NCBI RefSeq assembly: GCF_022568815.1
Contig: NZ_JAKZHX010000005.1
Span: 300,820 to 364,819, forward strand
DNA from: Undibacterium paludis
GTDB lineage: Bacteria > Pseudomonadota > Gammaproteobacteria > Burkholderiales > Burkholderiaceae_D
Length of the DNA: 64,000 nucleotides
Direction of reading: 5' to 3'
Below are positions 8,424 through 17,205 of this stretch, piece after piece. Each line of letters begins with the position of its first letter. Positions within the stretch are counted from its first letter, which is position 1. The notes under the pieces were generated by a model. That model saw nothing but the letters and a program-made list of their open reading frames with translations. It did not search any database and had not been told where the DNA came from. Both the position numbers and the translations under genes were made by a program.

Positions 8424-9602
8424 TCATGCAGGATAAAGCGCACCGAGAATACGCCCGCCCCTGGCCCCGGTCACCTCGGCCAGATTGCCGGGCAAACGCA
8501 AACAGAAACGCTGTGCCAGCCAGGCGAAGGCCAGGGCTTCTACCTGTTCGGGCGCAACGCCCAATGCGGCAGTACTGCTGACAGCGGCATCGCATGATTG
8601 TGCTGCCAGCAAAGCCTGCAAACGCTGCATGAGCAGTCGATTGAAAGCGCCGCCGCCACAAACATATACATGGGCAGCATCCGCAGCGTAACGGGCGATA
8701 TCGTTCGCCAGTACCTGTGCAGTAAATTCACACAGCGTGGCCTGCACGTCGACGGCCGATGCCGTCTCAAAACCCTGCAATCTGGCTTGCAGCCATGCCA
8801 TGTGGAACAGGTCGCGGCCTGTGCTTTTGGGTGGCGGCATGTGCAGGTAAGCTTCACCCATCAGCCTGCTCAACAACGCGGGAATGACAGTCCCCTGCGC
8901 TGCCCAGTTACCGTTCACGTCATAAGTTTTACCATGATGCTGCTGCACCCAGGCATCCATCAGCACATTGCCTGGCCCGGTATCAAAACCACGGGTACTG
9001 CCATCTGCCGCCAGCACGCTGATGTTGCTGATGCCGCCGATATTGGCGACGACGTTGGAGACACCTGCACGTCCAAAAACAGCGCGATGAAAAGCCGGGA
9101 CCAGAGGTGCGCCCTGGCCGCCAGCCGCAACATCGCGGCTGCGGAAATCAGCAATGACATCAATGCCGGTCAACTCTGCCAGCAGTGAGGGATTATTTGT
9201 CTGCCGGGTATAGCCCAGTTCCGGCCTGTGCCTGATGGTTTGTCCATGCACTCCTATGGCATGTACAGCTTGCCCTTCTGCCGCTGCCTGCAGTTTTTTG
9301 ACGCAGGCCGCATAGGCCTGCACCAGCTCATTTGCCAGCATGGCTTCATGATGCAACTCATCGTCACTGGCTTGTTGCAGGCGCATGGCTCGCTGGCGCA
9401 GCTCTGCATCAAACGGGATATAGGCCGTCGCCAATATCTGCATGCCGGTATCACTCCCGTCGTCAATATCAGGGAAGCGCACCATGACGCCATCGACACC
9501 GTCAAGGCTGGTGCCTGACATCATGCCTATGTAGATTTGTGCCTGATTGTTTTTGCTTTGCTGCATGCTCATGCTGTTACCCGTTACTGTCGCTGTGGAC
9601 AT
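8424..9602 (-). CDS. anmK: anhydro-N-acetylmuramic acid kinase
   Basis: A 392-aa cytoplasmic sugar kinase of the ASKHA fold. It phosphorylates and hydrates 1,6-anhydro-MurNAc to MurNAc-6-phosphate during peptidoglycan recycling. The signatures IGMMSGTSLDGVDG (about residues 25-38), IGVHGQTIRHRP, NIGGISNISVL, FDTGPGNVLMDAW and VYVCGGGAFN are all present. The first 10-12 residues before MSMQQ may not be translated (alternative starts 9572 or 9566). It is the last gene of a probable operon behind the M23 peptidase and GNAT genes, with 12 and 27 bp gaps, which groups wall turnover with recycling. Confidence 0.95.
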   Translation of the reverse strand: MSTATVTGNSMSMQQSKNNQAQIYIGMMSGTSLDGVDGVMVRFPDIDDGSDTGMQILATAYIPFDAELRQRAMRLQQASDDELHHEAMLANELVQAYAACVKKLQAAAEGQAVHAIGVHGQTIRHRPELGYTRQTNNPSLLAELTGIDVIADFRSRDVAAGGQGAPLVPAFHRAVFGRAGVSNVVANIGGISNISVLAADGSTRGFDTGPGNVLMDAWVQQHHGKTYDVNGNWAAQGTVIPALLSRLMGEAYLHMPPPKSTGRDLFHMAWLQARLQGFETASAVDVQATLCEFTAQVLANDIARYAADAAHVYVCGGGAFNRLLMQRLQALLAAQSCDAAVSSTAALGVAPEQVEALAFAWLAQRFCLRLPGNLAEVTGARGGRILGALYPA

Positions 9603-9614
9603 GAGTATAGAAGA

Positions 9615-10160
9615 CTACACGGACGATGACAGCGTCTTGCAGAAAATTCTGTTGGCAAGCTCTTCATCTTTCATCTGGAAGATGGTAGCTCCAATGTCAG
9701 CATAACCGGCCTGCGGATAAAAACGCAGCGCCTTGTCATTGCCCACCCAGGCGGTGAGCCAGACTTGCTGCACGCCTTGTGAGCGCAAGTGCGCTTCTGC
9801 TTCACCCAGCAGGCAGCGTCCTATGCCGCGCCCGAAAAAAGCAGGATGTACATACAGATGATCAAGTTCGGCTTGAAATTCGCCCGGTATTTGCGTACAG
9901 CATTTGCCGTTCACGGTCTGGCAATAGCCAACCAGATGGCCATCGACCTCTGCCAGCAAAATGTGGGTATGCTCTTGTGCGAGATAAGCTGCCGTGCGTG
10001 CCGTTGTCAGTTCAGACAAGACATAGTCGGCGATGGAAGGTCTGACACCTTGCCTGACGTAGGTATCAAGCCATACTTGCAGTATCAGAACAGTCAAGGC
10101 AGAGACATCTGCTGTCTCTGCCTTGCGTATGATGAGCTGGTCTGCGGACACAGTGCCCAA
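9615..10160 (-). CDS. GNAT-family N-acetyltransferase
   Basis: A 181-aa protein with the GNAT acetyl-CoA-binding motif A (LDHLYVHPAFFGRGIGRCLL, about residues 118-137) and a following WLTAWVGNDKALRFYPQAGY segment typical of motif B. The acceptor substrate is unknown. It sits between an M23 peptidase gene and anmK with short gaps, so an amino-sugar or wall-related substrate is possible. That is suggested by position only. Confidence 0.85.
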   Translation of the reverse strand: MGTVSADQLIIRKAETADVSALTVLILQVWLDTYVRQGVRPSIADYVLSELTTARTAAYLAQEHTHILLAEVDGHLVGYCQTVNGKCCTQIPGEFQAELDHLYVHPAFFGRGIGRCLLGEAEAHLRSQGVQQVWLTAWVGNDKALRFYPQAGYADIGATIFQMKDEELANRIFCKTLSSSV

Positions 10161-10187
10161 GTCAGTCTTGTGACGACTTATACAGAC

Positions 10188-11561
10188 TTATGAGCGCTTG
10201 GTCGCCAGGCGCATCACTTCTGCCATGCGTTCCGGGTGCATCAGGTTGAAGCGGTGGATCATGTCGCCGGCAAAGCCTTTGAAACGATTCATTTCAGCGG
10301 TAGCCAGCGGCGCCGCTTCCGTCATGTTGATGGACATGGGGTCACGCGCTTCGTTATTGACACGGAACTCATAATGCAGATGCGGACCGGTGGACCAGCC
10401 GGTGGTGCCGACATAACCAATCACATCGCTCTGGCTGACCTTCATGCCCTTGTGTATACCTGCCGCAAAGCGGCTCATATGGGCATAGGCTGTGCTGTAA
10501 CCATTCCAGTGCTTGATGACGACCAGGTTGCCGTAACCGCCGCTGGGGCCTACCGATTCAATCACGCCATCGGCAGAAGCACGGATAGGTGTGCCAGTCG
10601 CGGCTGCAAAATCAACACCCTTGTGCTGCTTCCACTGGCCGGAGATAGGATGCACACGCATGGAGAAACCGGACGAGACGCGGGTAAATTCTATCGGTGA
10701 CTTGAGGAAGGCTTTTTTCAGGGACTTGCCGTCAAAGGTGTAATACCCCCCCTTGCCGCCGGTTTCTTCAAACCAGGCTGCCTGGTAGAGTTTGCCGGAA
10801 TTGCTGAATTCACCTGCCAGCACACGGCCGGTGCGGACGCGCTCGCCGTTTTGCCAGAAGCTTTCGTAGACAATATTGAAATAATCACCTTTTTGCAAGC
10901 GACGATAATCAACATTGGTCTCGAACATGGTATTGACCTGTTGCGCTATACTGGTAGCAATATTGGCATCATCCGTTGCCTGGTAGAACGAAGTACGGAT
11001 ATAGGCTGATGCCATTTCTATACGTCTTTCCAGGTTGGCGGTAGTATCTGAAGATGTCAGCTTGCCATTTTTATCACGGCTGATCGTGATGTTCCTGACC
11101 GGTTTGTCCGGACCATCCGAGACTGTTGTCTGCAACCACAGGAGTTCGCCTTCATCATCGGTCTTGACTGCCACGGTCTTGTCTGCCCTGAACTGCAACA
11201 TGCTACGGGCAATGTTGTCTGACTTGATGAACTGGCTGGCTTCATCGTCATCGACGCCGATGCGCTGCAAAAAACTGGCCAGGGGCTCACTGCTCTTGAA
11301 AGTAGCTTCACGGATGAATTGCTGGTCATTCGCTTCCAATGCTGCAACCTGGTCATCCAGTGCAGGCAAAGCCAGTTCTTCCTTGATTTTCTTGACCGGC
11401 AAGTCAGATGCATCGGGCGCCATAGGGGCAACACCGACTGCGCCAAATGCGCACACAGCAAAGAAAAGTGCAGAAACGGAAATGATGCGCGAAGCGCGTG
11501 TGGTGCCGAATAACAGCCTGCTACCAGAAGCTAAACGAAGTAATTTATCTGTTGGACGCAT
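10188..11561 (-). CDS. M23 (LytM-type) peptidoglycan endopeptidase
   Basis: A 457-aa protein with one N-terminal membrane anchor or signal segment (about residues 27-50), a central region resembling the LysM/OapA-like part of MepM-type proteins, and a C-terminal Peptidase_M23 domain (about 295-400). Zinc ligands are visible: H in KQHKGVDF, D in the same motif, and the HLH of TGPHLHYEF. It probably cuts peptide cross-links in the periplasm. The gene starts a likely operon with the GNAT gene and anmK and is divergent from tyrS, an arrangement common in Burkholderiales. Confidence 0.92.
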   Translation of the reverse strand: MRPTDKLLRLASGSRLLFGTTRASRIISVSALFFAVCAFGAVGVAPMAPDASDLPVKKIKEELALPALDDQVAALEANDQQFIREATFKSSEPLASFLQRIGVDDDEASQFIKSDNIARSMLQFRADKTVAVKTDDEGELLWLQTTVSDGPDKPVRNITISRDKNGKLTSSDTTANLERRIEMASAYIRTSFYQATDDANIATSIAQQVNTMFETNVDYRRLQKGDYFNIVYESFWQNGERVRTGRVLAGEFSNSGKLYQAAWFEETGGKGGYYTFDGKSLKKAFLKSPIEFTRVSSGFSMRVHPISGQWKQHKGVDFAAATGTPIRASADGVIESVGPSGGYGNLVVIKHWNGYSTAYAHMSRFAAGIHKGMKVSQSDVIGYVGTTGWSTGPHLHYEFRVNNEARDPMSINMTEAAPLATAEMNRFKGFAGDMIHRFNLMHPERMAEVMRLATKRS

Positions 11562-11829
11562 GCAATAAGTTAAAATTGACTGTTTTTAGAGAAAATTCGA
11601 GCCTGTTGACGCCAATTGAACTTGCCAACAAATGTGGCAGATATCAGGCAGACAACAAATCAGGAAAAGATTATAAATCAATCTCTTAGCTAGTAAAATC
11701 GCATTTTGGCGGTAACAATAAACACACCTGCAATTTAACCAACACCCAGAATTTGGCAAAACGCTGATTATGGATTCAGAACCGAAATTCGACCAGCGGT
11801 GTTACAAAAAAATTTGATGTAAATTAAAA

Positions 11830-13098
11830 ATGACTTCTGAACAAAATTCCAGCTCCCCTGATACCACTGGCAACGCCAGTAAACTCCTGCCCTTGTCCGA
11901 TGCAGTGCAGCATGCACTGGCAGTGACCAAACGCGGCGTTGATGAACTTTTAATTGAATCCGAATTTGCCCAGAAGCTCGCCCGCAGCGAACAGACTGGC
12001 AAACCCCTGCGCATCAAACTGGGGCTGGACCCGACTGCACCAGATTTGCACCTCGGCCACACCGTTGTGCTCAACAAGATGCGCCAGCTGCAAGATCTGG
12101 GCCATACCGTGATCTTTTTGATCGGCGACTTCACCTCCATGATCGGTGACCCGTCTGGCCGCAACGCCACCCGCCCGCCGCTGACGCGCGAACAGATAGA
12201 AGAAAACGCCCAGACTTACTTCAAGCAGGCGGCCCTGGTGCTGGACGCCAGCAAGACCGAGATACGCTACAACTCTGAGTGGTCAGACCCGCTGGGCGCG
12301 CGCGGCATGATACAGCTGTCATCCAAGTACACCGTTGCCCGCATGATGGAGCGCGATGACTTCACCAAACGCTTCAAGGCCGGCACACCGATTTCGGTAC
12401 ATGAATTTTTGTACCCGCTGATGCAGGGTTACGATTCTGTCGCCCTGAAATCTGACCTCGAACTCGGCGGCACGGACCAGAAGTTCAACCTGCTGGTGGG
12501 CCGTGAACTGCAAAAGGATTACGGACAAGAGCCACAATGTATCCTGACCATGCCTTTGCTCGAAGGCCTCGATGGCGTCGAGAAGATGTCGAAGTCCAAG
12601 AACAACTACATCGCCATCACTGAACCGGCCAACACCATGTTCGCCAAGGTCATGAGTATTTCTGACACCATGATGTGGCGCTACTACGAGCTGCTGTCTT
12701 TCTGTTCACTGGAACAGATCGCGGCCTACAAGAAAGCCGTGGCAGAAGGCCAGAACCCGCGCGATATCAAGGTGGCGATTGCACAAGAGATCGTGACACG
12801 CTTCCACAATAAACAGGCAGCAGAAGATGCGCTGGCAGATTTTGTCAATCGTTCCAAGGGTGGGATACCGGATGACGTGCCGGAAGTCAGTCTGGCAGGT
12901 GCGCCATTGAGCATAGGCCAGTTACTGAAGCAAACCAATCTGTGTGCATCGACAGGTGAAGGCATGCGGATGGTGGAACAGGGTGGTGTAAAAATTGACT
13001 CTGTTGTCATCAGTGACAAGGGCCTCAAAGTTGAAGCAGGTACATTTGTGGTGCAAGTCGGCAAGCGCAAGTTTGCGAAGGTAACTTTGACGGCATGA
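11830..13098 (+). CDS. tyrS: tyrosyl-tRNA synthetase
   Basis: A 422-aa class I aminoacyl-tRNA synthetase. The HIGH-type motif is in GLDPTAPDLHLGHTVVL (about residues 73-89) and KMSKS in EKMSKSKNNY (about 255). A C-terminal S4 RNA-binding domain covers about 360-420. The motif wording (GDFTSMIGDPSGR) is that of the TyrZ-like bacterial group. No Shine-Dalgarno is obvious before the ATG; the leader is AT-rich. It is divergent from the M23 peptidase gene and upstream of dtd, whose product removes D-tyrosine mischarged by this enzyme. Confidence 0.97.
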   Translation: MTSEQNSSSPDTTGNASKLLPLSDAVQHALAVTKRGVDELLIESEFAQKLARSEQTGKPLRIKLGLDPTAPDLHLGHTVVLNKMRQLQDLGHTVIFLIGDFTSMIGDPSGRNATRPPLTREQIEENAQTYFKQAALVLDASKTEIRYNSEWSDPLGARGMIQLSSKYTVARMMERDDFTKRFKAGTPISVHEFLYPLMQGYDSVALKSDLELGGTDQKFNLLVGRELQKDYGQEPQCILTMPLLEGLDGVEKMSKSKNNYIAITEPANTMFAKVMSISDTMMWRYYELLSFCSLEQIAAYKKAVAEGQNPRDIKVAIAQEIVTRFHNKQAAEDALADFVNRSKGGIPDDVPEVSLAGAPLSIGQLLKQTNLCASTGEGMRMVEQGGVKIDSVVISDKGLKVEAGTFVVQVGKRKFAKVTLTA

Positions 13099-13108
13099 TG
13101 TTGTGTGC

Positions 13109-13157
13109 GTAGGTTGGGCCGGGCCTCGCTAGGCTAGGCTTCATCAGCCCAACCTAC
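13109..13157. repeat. intergenic palindrome (gtaggttgggc/gcccaacctac)
   Basis: An 11-base perfect inverted repeat flanks a GC-rich loop between tyrS and dtd. It could be a dispersed intergenic repeat or a transcription stop, but no T-run follows. Confidence 0.55.
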
Positions 13158-13234
13158 GGGACCTTGCCCGAGCTACGGAATTTCGCCCGCTCTCTCTTCA
13201 CCGCCATCCAAGCAACAAAACCAAACTCTCCCCC

Positions 13235-13675
13235 ATGATCGCCTTACTCCAAAGAGTCACTCACGCCAATGTTGTCGTCGACGGCAACACCATAGGCGCC
13301 ATCAATGCCGGCCTGATGGTCCTGGTCTGCGCAGAACGTGAAGACACCGAAAAACAGGCCGACGACCTGCTGAAAAAATTATTATCTTACCGTGTGTTTT
13401 CAGACGAAGCCGGCAAGATGAACCGCAGTGTCACTGATGTGCAGGGCGGCTTGCTGCTGGTGCCGCAATTCACGCTGGCGGCGGATACCAATTCCGGCAC
13501 ACGCCCCTCTTTCACTCCTGCTGCCCCGCCAGAACTGGGCAGGCAGTTATTTGATTACTTCGTCACCCGGGCGCGCAGCAAACATGCGCTGGTAGAAACC
13601 GGCAGCTTTGGCGCCGACATGAAGGTGTCACTGACCAATGATGGCCCGGTAACCTTCTGGTTAAAGACAAAATAA
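13235..13675 (+). CDS. dtd: D-aminoacyl-tRNA deacylase
   Basis: A 146-aa protein (family usually about 145) that hydrolyses D-aminoacyl-tRNA, protecting translation. It has the [13 protein letters not shown] start, [10 protein letters not shown] and the C-terminal NDGPVTFWL motif. The central motif that reads VSQFTL in E. coli Dtd is VPQFTL here. It lies 4 bp before the phosphatase gene and 136 bp after tyrS, so a tyrS-dtd functional grouping is clear even if the palindrome between them splits the transcript. Confidence 0.95.
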   Translation: MIALLQRVTHANVVVDGNTIGAINAGLMVLVCAEREDTEKQADDLLKKLLSYRVFSDEAGKMNRSVTDVQGGLLLVPQFTLAADTNSGTRPSFTPAAPPELGRQLFDYFVTRARSKHALVETGSFGADMKVSLTNDGPVTFWLKTK

Positions 13676-13679
13676 ACAA

Positions 13680-14339
13680 ATGAAACCCACAGAAATTTTA
13701 TTGATACGCCACGGCGAAACCGCCTGGAATGCTGAACGCCGCCTGCAAGGTCATCTAGACATCCCGCTCAATGCCGAAGGCACACGTCAGGCCAAGGCCC
13801 TGGCCTGGGCTTTGCAAAATGAGAAACTGAACGCGATCATCTCCAGCGACTTGCAGCGCGCCGTGCAGACTGCTGGTGAAATCGCACGCCTGCAAGGCGT
13901 CAGCACCCGTATCGACAAGGGCTTGCGTGAGCGCTGCTTCGGCGGTTTTGAAGGCAAGCTTTACAGCGAATTGCCCAGCCTGTACCGCAAGGAATACCAT
14001 GCCTGGCAGGCGCATGAACCGGATGCACCATTCCCACCCGGTGAAAATGAGGGTGAAACCATACGCCAGTTCCACAAACGCGTGATGGAGCATGTATTTC
14101 ACTACGCAAAGCAGTTTGAAGGCAAAAAGATCGCCCTGGTAGCGCATGGCGGCGTGCTCGAATGCGCCTATCGCGCCGCCAAGGATTTGCCATTGAGTGC
14201 CCCGCGTGAAATCACCATCTACAACGCCAGCATCAACCGCTTTGAAGTCACGGGCAAAAACATCAAACTGGTGCAATGGGGTGACATAGCCCATCTGGAT
14301 GCCGATGACGCGATGGATGAAATCAACCAGAAGCCATGA
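13680..14339 (+). CDS. histidine phosphatase superfamily protein (GpmB/CobC-like)
   Basis: A 219-aa protein with the phosphohistidine motif LIRHGETAWN (about residues 7-16), QGHLDIPLNAEG, the conserved glutamate region LRERCFGGFEGK and the second catalytic histidine in ALVAHGGVLE (about 153). Such proteins are broad phosphatases or phosphoglycerate mutase-like enzymes; the substrate cannot be assigned. It starts 4 bp after dtd and is probably co-transcribed. Confidence 0.9.
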   Translation: MKPTEILLIRHGETAWNAERRLQGHLDIPLNAEGTRQAKALAWALQNEKLNAIISSDLQRAVQTAGEIARLQGVSTRIDKGLRERCFGGFEGKLYSELPSLYRKEYHAWQAHEPDAPFPPGENEGETIRQFHKRVMEHVFHYAKQFEGKKIALVAHGGVLECAYRAAKDLPLSAPREITIYNASINRFEVTGKNIKLVQWGDIAHLDADDAMDEINQKP

Positions 14340-14465
14340 ACTGAACCAGCACATGTGCATGGCAGGAGGAGTATTTCCATTTCAGGCGATACGCCGCCTT
14401 CCCATACAGCATGGTAAGGATGACAGGAGACAGTCTGTCTGCACCTGGCACCTTGCTTGTCCTCC

Positions 14466-15212
14466 CTACATCTGCCTGAACTGAAATTGATACGGCTGCG
14501 ATACGGCCAGCCATTCCATCTCGTTTTCCAGCCGCAGGCTGAGGCCGCCATCGACACGTTGTACGGCAGCGATAGCGGCGACGTTGACGATATTGCTGCG
14601 TGATATCTGCCAGAACCTGTCGCCATCAAGCTGAACCGCCAGGTCCTTGATGGTGGTGCGTATATGGGCTTCGAGTTTGCCGGTCAGCACCTTGGTGTAT
14701 TTGGCGTCGGCCCTGAAACAAAGCACGTCGCTGACATTGATGAAGCGTATCTGCTGTCCGACTGATGCCTGTATCCAGCGCAAGGCAACATCCGGCTTTT
14801 TGATCTGCAATGCCGACAGGTCAGCTGGTTGCTGTGTCAGCCGTTGCTTCAGCCTTTGTACCGCCAGCGCCAGGCGACCGACATCAAGCGGCTTGAGCAG
14901 ATAATCGACAGCCCCCTGGTCAAAGGCATCGATCGCATAATCATTGTGGGCAGTCAAAAATACGATATGGCAGTTCTGGCTTGCCAGACGCGCCACGTCT
15001 ATGCCAGTCAGACCCGGCATGCGCACATCAAGAAAAGCCAGGTCGGGCTGCAGGTCGGCAATGGCCTGGGCGGCGGTGATACCGTCGTCGACTGCGGCGA
15101 CCACTTCCAGTTCTGGCCACAGGCGTGCCAGTGCTGCCTGCAATTCGTCACGCAAGATGGTTTCGTCTTCGGCGATCAGGGCGCGTGGACTGGCTTTGCC
15201 GGGCAAGTTCAT
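14466..15212 (-). CDS. LytTR-family response regulator
   Basis: A 248-aa regulator with an N-terminal receiver (about residues 10-125; phosphoacceptor D in LAFLDVRMPGLTG, lysine in DYLLKPLD) and a C-terminal LytTR DNA-binding domain (about 150-245; VLCFRADAKYTKVLT and QISRSNIVNVAAI). Its ATG overlaps the stop of the sensor kinase gene by 4 bp, so the two are translated as a pair. LytTR proteins typically bind direct repeats; I did not find a convincing pair in the flanking DNA. Confidence 0.93.
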   Translation of the reverse strand: MNLPGKASPRALIAEDETILRDELQAALARLWPELEVVAAVDDGITAAQAIADLQPDLAFLDVRMPGLTGIDVARLASQNCHIVFLTAHNDYAIDAFDQGAVDYLLKPLDVGRLALAVQRLKQRLTQQPADLSALQIKKPDVALRWIQASVGQQIRFINVSDVLCFRADAKYTKVLTGKLEAHIRTTIKDLAVQLDGDRFWQISRSNIVNVAAIAAVQRVDGGLSLRLENEMEWLAVSQPYQFQFRQM

Positions 15213-16261
15213 GTCTGCGCCCTTGTTCTTGCCGGCAGAATCAGTTCTGCATCGACACCGCCGGTTTGGCGCGGCGAGAGTCGTAATTCTGCCTGTTCAC
15301 CAAACAGTGCCAGCAGTCTTTCCTGCACGTTAAGCAAACCGACTCCACTACCCAGCTCGTTCTGGAAACCACGGCCATTATCCCTGACTGCCACATGTAA
15401 AGTACCGCCTTCGCAACGGGCGTGAATATCTATGCGCACTTCACCAGGCTGTGGCTCTATGCCATGCTTGATGGCGTTTTCAACCAGACTCATGATGGCC
15501 AGGGGCGGGATCAGACAGGCGCGCACATCTTTGTCTGCCTGCACGGAAAACTGGAAGCGACTGCCCAGTCGTATCTGGAAAATTTGCAGATAGGCTGCGG
15601 CCCGGTCAAGTTCCTGCCCCAGGGTGGTGGTGGTCAGCCGCATATCGGGCATGGCCGCACGCAAATAGGCAATCAGGTGGTTGAGCATCTGCTCTGCCTG
15701 ATTGGCATCCTGATGGATCAGGGCGCGGGTATTGGCCAAAGTATTAAATAAAAAATGTGGTTCTATCTGGCCCTGCAATGCAGCCAGTTTGGCTTCCAGC
15801 ATTTGTCTCTCGATTTTGTGCTTGCTGGCTTCTGCCGCCAGGCTGGCCTGGGTGCGCTGCCTGATTTCCAGGTCTATGGCAGCAGGCAAGACCGTGGCAA
15901 GAATAAATGCCAGAAGGATGGCAGGCAATAACCAGCTGGCATGGCCTGTGGTCAACGCAGGCCAGAATACGGCTTCTACCCTGAGCCCAGCAAACAATGC
16001 CAGCACCACGGACAAGGCCAGGATAGCCCAGCGCTGGCTGGCATGTTTGAACCACGCTGTTTTTTGTGACAGACATAATCCGGCTTGCGCCAGGGTATAG
16101 CCCAGCAGGATAGCCAGGCAATCTGCGAGCCAGGCTGAGTGCTTACCACTAAAACTGGCGAAAGCCACCAAACCCAGCACAGCGATGGCAGGCAACCGGG
16201 GCCAGGAAACAGATGTCAGGCTGCCATTATCTGGCCCAGTCACAGTCAATTCTTGATGCAT
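15209..16261 (-). CDS. LytS-like sensor histidine kinase (His_kinase family)
   Basis: A 350-aa membrane kinase with about four hydrophobic segments in residues 20-140, a His_kinase domain (PF06580 type, EPHFLFNTLANTRALI, about 170-185, with the phosphorylated His) and a C-terminal ATPase (NAIKHGIEPQPG, DNGRGF, GSGVGLLNVQERL). It pairs with the overlapping LytTR regulator. It starts 11 bp after the stop of a secreted-protein gene, so the three form one operon. Confidence 0.93.
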   Translation of the reverse strand: MHQELTVTGPDNGSLTSVSWPRLPAIAVLGLVAFASFSGKHSAWLADCLAILLGYTLAQAGLCLSQKTAWFKHASQRWAILALSVVLALFAGLRVEAVFWPALTTGHASWLLPAILLAFILATVLPAAIDLEIRQRTQASLAAEASKHKIERQMLEAKLAALQGQIEPHFLFNTLANTRALIHQDANQAEQMLNHLIAYLRAAMPDMRLTTTTLGQELDRAAAYLQIFQIRLGSRFQFSVQADKDVRACLIPPLAIMSLVENAIKHGIEPQPGEVRIDIHARCEGGTLHVAVRDNGRGFQNELGSGVGLLNVQERLLALFGEQAELRLSPRQTGGVDAELILPARTRAQT

Positions 16262-16272
16262 CAGTTTTTAAC

Positions 16273-16878
16273 TTATTCCGAGAAATTCAAGTTTTGCAGA
16301 GGTGCCGTCACCGCCCCCATCGTGATTTTATTGGCGACATGATCTTTACTTTCGGGAATGGGGGTTCTTGTCTGCATATCATTGAATGCCATGCCCTTGA
16401 CGAATAACTTCCCATTATCCTTGAGACTGACGCCAAGCTCCAACTTTGTGGCATTGGCTGGCACGGTCAACTTGGCCCTGATCGCCTCCCAGGTATCACT
16501 CTTGCGTGCCCAGGTAGAAGAAATCGAAACACCTCCCTTGTCATCCACGGTCCTGATCCAGAACTCATAGCCACCGTGTTCTCCCATATGCAGTACTGAT
16601 GCAGTAAAGGACATCGTCTTTCCCCTGTACGCGGTGGCATCCACCACTTGCGTAATGGCAGCAAAGTCATCCGCTTTGGCATTTTTGGCGGCAATAAAAA
16701 AAGCAGGCTGTTCTTTTGTTCCCTGCGACTCATCGATGCCACTTTCATAATGCGTGGCGATTGCCCCATTGCCAGTCCAGCCTTTGGGAATACCATTCTT
16801 GACTGCGCCTGCATACGAATAATTAACGGCCAATGCAACGAGGGGTGCGGCGATCAGGATTTTCCAGTGTTTCATCAT
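16273..16878 (-). CDS. secreted beta-sandwich (CBM-like) protein of unknown function
   Basis: A protein of about 201 aa starting MMKHWKILIAAPLVALAVNY, with a Sec signal peptide probably cut after ...YSYAGA. I chose this start because GGAG lies six bases upstream; the open frame continues to 16953. The mature part has the pattern of jelly-roll carbohydrate-binding-like domains: YRGKTMSFTASV, GGYEFWIRTVDDKGG, VPANATKLELGVSL and GKLFVKGMAFND. It has no catalytic motif I recognise. As first gene of the LytS/LytTR operon, it could be a periplasmic accessory to the kinase. Function is inferred only. Confidence 0.72.
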   Translation of the reverse strand: MMKHWKILIAAPLVALAVNYSYAGAVKNGIPKGWTGNGAIATHYESGIDESQGTKEQPAFFIAAKNAKADDFAAITQVVDATAYRGKTMSFTASVLHMGEHGGYEFWIRTVDDKGGVSISSTWARKSDTWEAIRAKLTVPANATKLELGVSLKDNGKLFVKGMAFNDMQTRTPIPESKDHVANKITMGAVTAPLQNLNFSE

Positions 16879-17205
16879 CTTTACTCCATGTGGGTGGTTG
16901 ATGATGTGCAATATACGGATGAGCAAGTCTGGTTTCCTTCGCTTTGCGATCACTGCCAGACAATCGCCGATAAATGGCGGGGATTGTCTGATGAATGGGC
17001 GTTCAAAAAAATAGTTTTATGCATGCCAGACAGAATGCAACAACACAGATTGACCAAGGTGGAGGAAATGGTGATACTGCCCACTCTGTATCATTGCAAT
17101 CTCTATATGCTGGCACTTGCGACAATTGGGTTGATCGAACAATTCCTGAAAGCAATGTAAGCGATTTTCCCCAAGGCAAACATTCTAAGTTGAAGGACGG
17201 AATTT

